This document shows, piece by piece, positions 1 through 12,300 of a stretch of DNA of 64,000 nucleotides. This stretch comes from Undaria pinnatifida (Eukaryota > Sar > Phaeophyceae > Laminariales > Alariaceae), in NCBI GenBank assembly GCA_012845835.1, contig JABAKD010000016.1, forward strand, positions 13,427,507 to 13,491,506, given 5' to 3'. The notes beneath the pieces were generated by a model. That model had not been told where the DNA came from. It worked only from the letters and a program-made list of their open reading frames with translations, and did not search any database. Within the stretch, counting starts at the first letter, position 1. Each line of letters begins with the position of its first letter. Position numbers and translations under genes: made by a program.

Positions 1-372
1 GCATTCCTTCATCGACACGGAGAGGAGGTATGGCCTTTCTTAACTCGACGTCTCGCCAGCTCCGAACAGAAGCAAAGCGACGACGCTGCCGAGGCACCGC
101 AGACCCTAGCACGCTATTCAGAAGAGATCCCTTCAGCTAGCAACGACAACGGGGTGCGGGACAAGGGTGGGGTCATAACGCAGCACAAGCGAGATGGAGG
201 ACACAACAAGTCACGTTCTGCTATCAGTGGTGACGGAGAGTCGTACTCCCTCGATCAAGTGTCTGCAGCGCTCGAAGCTTTCGGTCGGGAGGGTCAAAGT
301 CGCGGGGGCGCCGTGGTCGAGCCAGATTTTCGAGATCTGATTAACTACTTGTACCTCGGGGGCCAGACAAAG
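1..372 (+). CDS. EF-hand protein, first visible exon
   Basis: The frame is open from base 1 to a donor AAAG|GTGTGA and ends in phase 0. The last part (SLDQVSAALEAFG, then FRDLINYLYLGG) looks helical and could be a degenerate EF-hand. A pyrimidine-rich stretch ending in CAG at 57-59 could be the true acceptor, in which case the exon starts at 60; otherwise it continues left of the window. Confidence 0.65.
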
Positions 373-3300
373 GTGTGATAGCGTGGCGAAACAAAGTGTA
401 GCTCAAAAGCAGGGAGTGTACCTTCGCAGTTTGGTTAATGATGCAGTGCAAGACTGCCCTTCGATCGTAATGACGCAACAGGAGGACGTCCTTAGTCAAC
501 CCATGCAAGCCCATGCAAACTGCGGGTACGCTAAATGCCCTTGAAGTGAAGAGAAAACACTATCTAAGTATTATTGTTCGCAAGTTGCGGCTTGCCAGGT
601 ATCTGTCTGTAAAGTGTTGTCATATCGAGTAAGAGTGAAATCCTAGTAACGCAGGTGCCTCATCTGCTTCAGCTGTATGCAGCTTCGGCTTTTTAACCAA
701 TCCGACCAACCAGCCCATCCGACATTTCCCGTACTGATACACTTTCGCTTTGGGATGATTTTGTTCCCATGACATGTACGGCTTCAACGCTAAAATGGCC
801 TCACGAAAAGTCTAGATAATCTCCGTCGATGGAAAACGGAATCCTCCGCTTGGCCCTGACATTCCCATCCGAACTACCGACGTGCATTGCGTGTCAAACC
901 TGGTGCGATTCGACAAACAGTTAGTGGGAACCCTGAACCCTTAGCGCACTAGAAACGAAGGCACGTATATACAGGGAGAGAGAACGGGCGAAATTTGATA
1001 TCACGGGTTGTCAAGACGGAGGGAGGTCCAACGGATAGTTTGAAATCAAATATCGCATTTTTCGGATAGTTACAAGGTGGGCAAAATCACAAGTTGAACA
1101 CAAAACACTATACACCGACCTTAGCTGCGCCCGAAACGCATGTGACGTCCGCCAGATTACCATCGCAGGACTCAAGGCAATTGCTGAAAAGTATGGACGG
1201 TGGGCAGTTCAGCGGGATCGGAGGGAGGCGCGGGCGGCGAAGGCCAAGCTTGCAGAAGCAACAACCAGGTAAGCCCAGATAAATCGGCGCGTGCGTACAC
1301 ACAGCAACCACCTTTAATGTTTTCACACCTCGGACAGATCACGATCTAGATCATACAGATCGTATAGATCATACAGACAATATATATATCATATAGATCA
1401 TATACAATAGACCCGACAGCGTTGTGAGATATTGTGCGGGATCTGTATCTATCGCGTACAGATCTACCCCAGGAAACATGTGCTGGATCACGCAGATTGT
1501 ACGGCTCTCGGTACTATGAGCTAGACCATACAGATCTTCCCTGAATATCTATATCATCAAGTGAGGATTGGCCATCTGTCCGACGTGGGCAGGCTTTTGA
1601 TTCGCCCGCAAGCACGCCCGATCTGTCTACTCGAAACATCTGTCGAACAGCGTTGTTAAAATTCCAATTTAATCGTTGTTCGTTTAGGCTTTCACTGCCT
1701 TAGACCGCGATCATAATGGCTTTTCCTAGGAGGTATTTTATCGCCTCCAGAGTTTACTGGAGCCTGTTCTGCGACCACGGACTAAACCATGGCAATGAAG
1801 GCGGAACGCGTGCCACGTGAAGGGTAGCACCGTAGGTTTCTGAGGTCGACCGCTTTAGGAGCCCGATACCGACCGTGAAGAGACTGTGAAGGGACTGTAA
1901 AGAGACTGTGAAGATACTGTGAAGATACTGTGAAGATACTGTGAAGATACTGTGAAGATACTGTGAAGATACTGTGAAGATACTGTGAAGATACCGTGAA
2001 GATACTGTGAAAATACTGCGAAGATAGTGTGAAAAAACATTGTACAACCCAATACTCAACCTCATGCATGGCCTAGGCGTGTCACGGAAAATATCGCCAA
2101 ATCACAAATAACACAACTAACACGGTAACGAGATTGGTCAGTTCCTCGATGATTGATTACTATCTCAGTTCCTCGATTGATTACTATCAGTGCCATGCCG
2201 TCACTCGTACGCTTATCGTTGCAAGCGTCTGAACGAGTTCATTCGAGAACAACAGCGATGCTTGGAGTGTGACATGCTCAACGTCCCTGAGGCCCATTCC
2301 CGTCTCAAGGACTCGGGCTCAGCAAGCCTAACGTGTGGACAGCCCCCCCCCCACCAGTCGCAATCTCCAGAATTTCACCACAACTCCAAGGCACGTTGTC
2401 AAGCTGAAAAGCAGCACAGCAGCGCCAGCTCGACCTTACACCCTGCGTAAGTTATGCACTTGTGACCACGAGTTTGATGTTGAGAACGAGTCCACCACGG
2501 ATGCCATGGCTCCCCGCGTTGACACGATGGGGTTTTGTCTGCTCTTGCAACCGTAACTGCCGCACGATGAAGTCGCTGTATCGGGTGTGCCCGCCGTTAC
2601 TTGCCCCCCAGTCTTTATGACCACCGTTTCTTATCCCTCTACGAGCACAAATTTCTTGTCCCACAACAACTTATGCGTACGGCACGACAAATGCTTCAAA
2701 CTCCGACAGTGCAATGCGTCCTAACCGCAAGGCCTTTTCTCTCGCCGCCCTGCATGCAGCGCGGCAGCCGGCAAGGCCTTCGTATTGACCGAAGAGCAGC
2801 TTGATGCCGCCGTCGATTTTCTCGACCCCAACAAGGACGGAAGTGTGAGTACGTACGTAAGCAGCGCTGATTCTCTGAGTTTTGTTCACTATGGGACGAG
2901 AGCACCGCGCTATTTCTGTCAACACCCGAACGTACGTGTGTAGGGAGTCGTTTCTTACTCGCGTAGAGGTGGTCGCGACGGCATGTAATTTCGCGCCCGG
3001 CTTTGGAAGTGTACGATCGATTGCAACTTCCGTAACTGCAGTCACCCCTTGCAGTCACCACCAGTTCGTGCTTGTCTCGCTCCCTCCTTTGGGTGTGATG
3101 TCGCCGGGTCTATGCTCGAACGCGTCGTCGCGTACCTCTGCATGTAGTGCTCGGATATACCTGTGAGCACTACATAATCCTGCCCCACCCAACGAGTTAA
3201 GCGCTCGACAATAATCTCAACCAAACCCTTGGCTGGCGGTCTCCCTCCGTCCCCGCCCTCCCAGATTGACCCTAATGAGCTAATGCAAGCTTTGAAGCAA

Positions 3301-6300
3301 GAGCGTACTGCCAAGGCCATTCTCAACAAAGACAGCGTCGATCGGGGGCGGAAGCAAAGAAACAAAAATGCTAACATCGGCAGTAGCGGCGTTGAAGGAA
3401 AACAAGCTTTCGACGCGCGGTCATCAGAAAGCTCTCTTTCTCCACGAGAAGCTGGACAGCCGGCGGATACAACACCGGAAGCAAAAGAAGCCGCAGTGGT
3501 GGGCGCGGGGAAACCCTTGCTCAAGGAAGAGCGGCCGCTTTTTGAGCCGGGGGAGGTGGAATCCTTAACGGCGTACTTGGTGGAAAGCCAGCAGGCGGCT
3601 TCTCTGATTAACGTGGCGGACATTCAGCACGGTGAGTCGTACAAAAAAAACCCTATCTAGTGCTCCGTCTCGAACAGGGACGCGTTGGGCGATGGGGGTA
3701 GCTCTTTTTTGTTGCCCAAAACATTTCAGTCTCGTCACCTGCAGTAAGGACAACTAAACAAGTACCCAATACGGTCGGAATATTAGTGTTTTTACTTTGG
3801 GCAGAGTAGTTTGGAGTATAACTCAACCACGGGGTTTTCCATCGTTTTTTTAACGCTTTTTTGTACGTTTGAAGATTGGTTTTTGGATCGGCTGAGGTAG
3901 AGCGCTTTTCAAAAGCCTCTGAGAATACAGGTGCCACGCCTACAGCACTATAATAGTGCTTCTATTAGTACTACTTGGTAATAGTACTACTGTTAGTGCT
4001 AATGCTACAGGGGTGTGTGTGAAACGATCAAATACATAAGAGAGGGGAGGAGATGATCAGGTACTTGGTTGAAAAAAATCGCATTCCGGTAAAAAAGCGC
4101 GGCCGAGGTATCCATACCACGCAGCTCGCAAAGGTGAGTATCGACCACTCAATCGATCGAGCTCACATCCATAATGTGCTTTAAAACCCATATATAAAAC
4201 GGCATCCCTGTGGGGGCGAAACGGTGCCCGGTGCGTGCATGTCCCTCGCAGAATGAGATTGGCCAGGATTTACAACGCGTTGGCAAGCAGGATGGTTTCC
4301 AAGCCTATTTTTAGAGTTAAACCCACGTTTTTGGATACAAACTACTTGGACCTAGTGTGAGTTAATGTTTTCAGCGGTAAAAGCATTCGAAGTTGAATGT
4401 ATCGCCCGAGTTCGGGCACTTCGTTCGAGAGCTTCCAAAGTCGAGCCCACGGCTGGTCTATTTTTCTTATTTTTTCTTGTAATGCCGGTGCCGTCTTTCA
4501 AAAATTGAAAATATCGTACCATGTATCTGCTGTTCCAGGTACCTGCCAAGAGCTTGATGAGTTCTGAATACATCGTGTCAGTACGAACGGCGTCCTCGAG
4601 AACCGCTCCCGTTACAAGTCATTCGAAATTTCGAATACAGACATTTGGGTGATTTGCCCATTTTGGGAGTTAAGATAGGAAATGTGTCGAACAGCAATGA
4701 CGATTAAAAAAGCGTCGACCATACCAAGCAGCACGGGCTGCTGACGCAGGGTGTTATGGATGGAGTACCCGGGGATACACGGCACGCGCGCGGCATCACA
4801 CATAACTACTTGTACGGCGCGCTTCCACGTTAGAGGACCACCCTTGTAATTTTGTGCTGTCCTGTATCTGGGTCCCCAAGGGGTTTAAAATGGTATCGTG
4901 TTGGGTTGCTGCGCAGGCTTGAGGGGCGCGAGAAGGGCAGACGCACAGACGGAAGCACGCAACGTCTACCGGAGAACGGCTCAAAGGCTAGCAACGGAAC
5001 TGCGCGCGGCGGGTGTGGAGTTGGAGTCGAATCAGGGGTGGGAAAGGTGAGGAGCAACTAAAGTTCAAAGAAAATCGCCAAAAGTGTAACGCTGGGGAGT
5101 GGTTTGACAAGCAATGCAGGAGGTAAAGGGGCTAACGACGTTCTGGCGCCGTTCATGTTACGGGCTGGGGGTTTGACAGGGAGTGGTGATAGCAGTGCCT
5201 GCGCATGCGGAGTCGTTGATTTTGTTCGGGAGCTCCTGGTCGGGAGGTGTCCACCCTCTCTTCTTGTTCGACTGTGCCTTCGCCAAACATGCCTATCATA
5301 GGTCACGTTCGTTGTGCGCGCCTACTACAGTACCCTATCCCTTCCCACCCGAGTCGCGTAGTTACATGATACCCTCCGCAGTTACCCGATACCCTCCGTA
5401 GTTACCCGATACCCTCCGTAGTTACCTAATACCCTCCGTTGTTACCCCATACCCTCTGTAGTTACCCGATACCCTCCGTATTACCCGATACCCTCCGTAG
5501 TTACATGATACCCTCCGCACTTACCCGATACCTTCCGTAGTTACCCAGTACCCTCCGTAGTTACCCATACCCTCCGTCGTTACCCAATAACCCTCTGTAG
5601 TTACCCGATGCCCTCCGTATTACCCGATACCCTCCGTAGTTACATGATACCCTCCGCAGTTACCCGATACCTTCCGTAGTTACCCGATACCTTCCGTAGT
5701 TACCCGATACCCTCCGTAGTTGCCCAATACCCTCCGTGGTTACCCGATACCCTCTGTAGTTACCCGATACCCTCCGTATTACCCGATACCCTCCGTAGTT
5801 GCCCAATACCCTCCGTGGTTACCCGATACCTGCCGTAGACACCCGATACGCTCCGTAGTTACACCTCCGGAGTTACCCGACACCCTTCATAGTTACCCCC
5901 AAACTCTCCGTTCGCCTCCACCCGCCTGCCAAGGTGGTTCGATACGTGCGAGTTAGGCCTGCGTGCTGGAGGCCCAGCGGGAGCGGAGCGGCTGGTGGGT
6001 AGGAATGAGCTGAGACGAGGGCTGAGAGCTTTATCCGCAGCAACCAGGTCCAACGCGGGGATTAGCGAAGGAGGTAGAGAGGGAACCCCGACCAGGCCGC
6101 TCCAAGGAGACGATTGGACCGAGCACGACATTGACAAGTTGTTCTACGGGCTCGATATGCTAAGCAGCGGAGAACCAGTGAACGTCATTTTGGATGTCGG
6201 GGATGAGGAGTTGGCGAGCAGAGGAAACGCCGAGCTCACCGACAAGGTGTTTCGGGAGAAGATGATGCTGGTCATAGTCGATGGAGGGACAAAAGTAGAT

Positions 6301-9300
6301 CGAGATTTAGCCACCAGCAAATCGATGCTCCCCTTGTTCGAAAGGCTCCAGGTGAGGATGGAAGCACGAGCGGGCACAGGCGCGGGCATGCGACCGGTAG
6401 CATTCCGATCGGCCTGTTTTTTCTGCGTTGCTGGGTTATGACCCGCGTTTTTCTGCGAGTCCTCGCCGCTTGCTGATCGTGTTTCTGAGCGTATAGAACT
6501 ACGACTGTGTGTCGGTATGTGCGTTCTTTCGTTGTGGTCGCCCTTTGTCTCCCCCCCCCACGTAAATATGGCATTTAGTTTGCCACCTGGTTGTGATCGC
6601 TCGGTTGACAATCGAGACAGCACAATTACCCAATAAACTCCCCCTACTACAAGATTGTACGTAGTTCACTATATATGCCGAGCAGCTTCGTCGTTTCGCA
6701 ATTCCAACTGCTTATCGAATGTATGTATACTAACTGTGGCATACTCTGAAGCACCAGGCAAGGCGCCTGCATAACCACGCGGGTTCGGCGAGGCCTCCTG
6801 TAAATAGATGCGGCAAGCAGTCCGGAACCATCGGCTAACGACACAGCACGTAGCCCGACGCGACCCTTTCCGATCTTGAAAGAAACGCAGTTCTCGAAAT
6901 TTTAACAAACAAAATTATTTCCGACTAGACTATGCTAGTTGTGGGTATACAACCTGTTACAGGCTATCTTGATGTGCGTATCAAATCAAGTAACCCACTT
7001 TGCTGATGTGCGCTTACTCTGTTCATTGCCTCACCACCACCTCCGGTGTTCCCTGCCGTATGGCCATGAAGTCGTACATGAAGGAAAAAGGAATGCGCAT
7101 GGGCCAGCTTTTTGAGCTCATGGTAGCATGGGCGAGAGACGCCCCTGAGGAAGACTTACTGTCGCCAACGACTCAAGGTAAGCAAGCGGTTGCGTAGTTT
7201 TGACTTTTGAATGTTTAAAGCAAAAGCGCCTTAAGCGGCATCGCGCTGCTGCATGCGCGCGCTGGGGATATAAACCTTGAGGTCCACCCGTATCTAGGTG
7301 ATGCGCGGTCTGAGCCTCGACATACATAATTTTTTCACACGCTTGGTTACATTTGCCTCTGCCAAGCAAGTTTTCTGTGTATGCTGGAGAGGAAACTTGG
7401 CAGTGAATCAACGCAAGCCACGAGGTATTACGCTATAGCTACTATGCGTAGCTCTAGATTACACTTGGAACTTTATTCTTGGCCATTGCAAAAGTGGTCC
7501 CACTCCTAACTTCAAGTAGCTTACCTCTCAAAAGAAACTGGTCTGAATACGAGACGGAACCCGCAGTTTTGGTCCAGCCGATTTCTCCCGAGGACCAGCC
7601 TTTCCCCGGGGTTCTTACCATCTGTCTTACACCTATCGTGGGGCGTTCCTGACAGTGCTGGTATGTGCCAGCCCAATATACCGGCACTATTCAGGGCATC
7701 GGCACTACTGGGAAAAGGGTTGTTGTATAGAGTTTCAGTCATACCAAGGGATTTGATTAGCATGATAGAGGGCAGTGGCACTATTCTACCGGCACCATTG
7801 GGACGCCCCCCTCTCTGTGTATCCCCTGAAAACGCACCCACAACGACCCCACTGCACGCCGCGATTCTCGCGCCGCGACCCGACCGCCGCAAAAATGTCA
7901 CGTCTCTTCAGGAGGAAACCCGCTCGTGGTGTCACCCGCGACGTCGCCAAAGAGGGGCGATGAGTCTCGCGTGCCGCCGGCCGCCTTTCGCGCGGTTTTA
8001 CTCTCGCTGCGGACGGGGGGGTTGACGGGGGCCGAGAGGGCGAGGGTTAAGGCGGACGAAAAGTCAGACAAAAAAGCCAAGGAAGACAAGAAAGCCGCCC
8101 AAGACATGGCCGAGGAGGTGAGAAAATAAAGAAGGCAGATAACGGATGAGGTAGGAATGAAGCAGGAGGATAGCCGACGAGGTAGGAATAAGGGAGAAGG
8201 ATGACCGATGAGTTGGGAAAGAAAGGAGGGGGCGCGATGCTCTACATGTGCTCTCTCGCGTTTTGGGGAGCAAGAGGTTTGGCTGTGCAGCCTGGTCGGA
8301 AAGGGGGGGGGGGGGGGGGGGTTCTCACTTTTTTTTTCGACGAACGTCGCTGGTTTAGAGAGTCTCTAGTTTGTCTCACCGCCGTCAGCACTCATGGAGC
8401 ACGAAACCCTTGTAAGAGTAGACGTGGCTCGCTCTAGTTTTTGCGCGGAACGCCTTTTGGTAAGGGTCATGTGCAAAAGCTTCCCCTCTGTTGTTTCATC
8501 GCTTTGACACACATGCACCTTGTTTGCTGTAATCGCCACCCCTCCCCCCCAGGGAGAACCAAGTGTTACGCCTAGCCTAGACCCACAGGTGTTTCACCAC
8601 GCTTGCGGCCATGCGGGGGCTGGTTGACGTATCTAATGCCGTGGAAGTGGTCGTCTGGTGGAAACCGTGGCCTTGCTTATTGTGTACATCTAACTATTTA
8701 ATCATCAAGAGGTAGCCTGAAAACGTGTCTCGCCAACCAAGTCGAAATTCGCTTAAACGTTTCAATTGTTTGTTGCTCAGTATTACCGTTGACACCTAAC
8801 CGTGTGCTGCATGAGAGTCACAGCATATTTGTAGATCACTCTCAAATACGCGTGGAAAGAGGGCGAAAAACAAGCGAAACCAAAACAGAGAGCTTATGCA
8901 CAAAGTACTAAACTGAAGTATGTTATCGCGCTATCTGTAGGAAATGCTGGCAAGGCGCATGCTATCAGATCCAAGCCAAACCATTACAACCGTATGTCTC
9001 TTGCGGCTTCGCCCTGCGCAGGCGGCCAGGCGGATGGAGATAGCCGAACAGTCCGGCGCGACTGCCGTGCTGTCGTTGCTGCGGGAAAGCATCGCGTCAA
9101 AGTCCATCAGAGTGACCGAGCTCTTCAACGCGATGGATACCTCCAAGGACGGGTTGATATCTAGGTAAGACCGTGTAGGCACCCGTCTACCCTTCTGAAA
9201 AAAACCCTGGCAATTTTCAGCATAACCATCTTCGCGGAAAACGTTTCGGCAGGTTCAACTTGTCCATCCTTGAATGTTCTTTTGGGAGGCTTTACACGAC

Positions 9301-12300
9301 CCTCGCTGGTGTTAGATGCCCGCCTCGGCTCGGATGGTATTCTTACTCTTGCGCCACTCGGTAAAGTTCATCACTAGAAAAACTCGGTCCATATGCGTGC
9401 GATTACGTGCGCCCTTTCTTTTTTTGCCTGTTCTTCCCTCGAACTCACCCCATCGCCGTTGGTCTGTGTTAATTTAATAAGTAAAGAAGTGGTCGTATGT
9501 GCCAGCCGTAAATACCAGCACTGCAAACGGCAACCGGCACTACGCCGCATACTGCCACTTGTGGTTGTTCCCATATGTGCCAAACTATTTCCCAGGCACT
9601 TTAACGGGCAGCCGGCACTACTCAACGGGCACCACAGAGGAACTACTACTGCATCTTGAACAGGGGAAGGCTTAAAGTCCCGTCGATTTCAGTTGTCTCA
9701 GCGAACCTCATAAACACATCTCTTGATGAAACTCCAAGAAACTTGAGGTCCAAGAACCCGACACGTAAGCGGACACACGAAAAAAATGATATGCCGATCC
9801 CTGGTCTCTCGTCGTTCCAAGTGCAGCACACACATATTTCTATGTTCCAGTCCTACAGTGCATATGGTTCCATCCCATCTCCTGTCTTCGCACTTTTCAT
9901 AAGTCAAATCAGGGCAACATAGAACCCCTCCCCGTCCCGTCCCGTCCCCCCGGACTACTGTGCTTGCCATCGAGTTTGTCAGAAAGAGCTCACTGTCCCT
10001 TCGCTGCTGACCTCTATTGCTTGGACGAACCTCGTGAACGAATGAATTTCTTGAACAGGGAAGAACTTAAAGAAGGCCTCGAAGTTATCGCGAAAGCTGC
10101 CGCAGGAAAGTCGTTGTCGTTTGAGCAGGCACGTAAGGAGTGCCGCAAGCGAAGAAAACTGGCAGCTGCCCTTGCGAGAGAAGAAGAAGAAAAGTAAGAA
10201 GTTCCTGAGCAACGTACACAGCTACGTTCACGTAAATATTTTGCAGTTGTCGTCGAGTTTCTCTTTTCCACCATTGGGGGGCCTTTTTAGTCTTTTCTTT
10301 GTGGCCACCGCCTAGATTCCGAGGAAATGGGCTAATGTAGGAATCTCACCGTGTCTGCCACCCGAGGGGGTTGGTACGAAGGAAGTGTGGCGTTGTTGAC
10401 ACATGCCACGGTGGTAGGGGTACACCAACTTTTTTTTGCTTCCGAGAGGCTCTTAACCAGGTCAGGAACTCTACACCTCACCCAAAAAAACTGATTTTTG
10501 ATAGATGGCAAAATTCAAACCTACGAATGAAAATAAACAAAACCCATGACCTTTGTAGGTATACAACAAAAAAAAATCCGTTCGCAAAAACAGCAAAAGT
10601 ATTCGAACATTCCCACGATTTTGGGTTAAGGGGGCCTCCCGTCTTTTCACAAAATAGGCTTCAGCCGATAAGCGCAACCTCTATCGTTGCATGCGCCTGA
10701 CACTGCTGGCGCTTCCCATGGGCACCACTCTAGACTGAAACATAAGGATCGTCCGGTATTCCGTACCAAGTTACCTAGTCTTCCGTCCAGAGAGGTATGT
10801 GTTTGCCGCTCCCCCCTCGGGGCGAACGTCATTGGTAACGCGCACCCCTCGCGCAACGGGATGCGATCGAAACAGGCGAGGGTCGTCAAAACTGCGCGCG
10901 CGGATCATGGCCGCCGACGGTTCCGGCGCCACGAAAGTCCTGAGGAGGATCAACGAACACCTTGTTCGGACGGGGCTTAAGGTGGGCCCCTAGGTAGTGC
11001 TGGTTGCCGTCATAGTGCAGGTTTCCCTTTCTAGTGCCTATGAGATTGCTTGGCACAAGTGAAGACAACCAGCAGTGGTGGCAGTATGCGGACTGGCACC
11101 GGTTGCCGCTTTAGTAGGGGTATTTTTTTTTCCGGCTTGCGCACTCCAGCACTATAGAGGGACCACCAATGCAACGCGCAAAAACTTGCTAGACATCGGA
11201 TATACTTTTGCACGGCGGTGGTGACAAAAAAAACACGAACGTAGGAGAGAAGGGGAGGAGGATCAGATACCTGCTTGAACAAATTATACAATGATAGTCC
11301 GGCAATTAAAGGAAGTCAAGTTCCACGCTGGAAGCAAGCGCATACGTCGATACGGGATCAACCTGGTTTTGGATCTTGCGACCGTTAGGTGTTCGAACAT
11401 CATAATAGAAGGTGTGAGTCAACGGACTGTACATTTGTTTGAGAGCAAGGTAGCGCCTTGTCACCCACCGCTGCAGAGCATGGCAAAGCAGCCGTTTCGT
11501 GAGCCCCGCCACAATTATCCAGAACATAATTTATAAGCTGCAACAGGTCAGCTAGAGTGCTGGAAGGAAGGACCTTCACGCGTTGCGTCGAGGTCGTGAC
11601 GGTAGTCAAGAACGTTCCCTTGCGTTCAAAGGTTATCTCGAATCTGAATAAATCCCCGAGGCGTGGATGCATACCACCCAGAGCACAGATATTGCCCTCT
11701 CGGCGTAAGGGTCATTGGCGTGCAACGTCGCGAGATTTATTTCTCGCGTGCGTTTCGGCGCTGCGTCTTCCACGGGTGCGAGTGCTCTCAAAAAACAGCG
11801 TCATTACTATTAGCTTCGTCGTTATATGCGTACAGTATGTATCTCTTCCCCCCCGCCCGACAGGGTGCTTGCGCGATACCAAACTTGGGCAGGTAGAAAA
11901 ACATACCAGTTACAAAACTAACGAACACCATAGCTTACCCAGCCCACGAAAATATAGAGAAAGTTATGTAGGTAAAAAGGGCCAAAATGGCGATTCTAAC
12001 CTATTTTTTCTTTGGATGGGCTGGCCTTGGATTAGGGCGTTCGTTAGTGTCATATTTTTTTAACGGAAACTTTTGCTCGTATCTTGTAAACACCCTAACG
12101 ACGCCTTCCTATCTATTTTTGTTCACGTCTGTAGCTCCACAAACCCCAGATTCCCTCCATTCAACGCTCCCCCTCCATCGCTGCACCTTCTTCACAGAGT
12201 CGTTTTCTTACGCAATATTTGTACATGTTTTTCTTTTTGAAAACAATAAAATGAAAAATGGCGTGCCAGGTGATGGACAGCTTCAACTCGTTCACATTGC

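Noticed and set aside
1754-2069. Three overlapping minus-strand ORFs of 65-103 codons
   Set aside because: They arise from the 11-bp minisatellite, which reads open in all frames.
3042-3623. A 193-codon minus-strand ORF
   Set aside because: It is the antisense shadow of EF-hand exon 4, whose frame is fixed by the spliced EF-hand loop.
4040-4140. An exon-like stretch (YLVEKNRIPVKKRGRGIHTTQL) with a GTGAGT donor
   Set aside because: Its acceptor phase does not match exon 4, and the sequence resembles 41405-41490 and 11255-11300, which are intronic, so it is a dispersed repeat.
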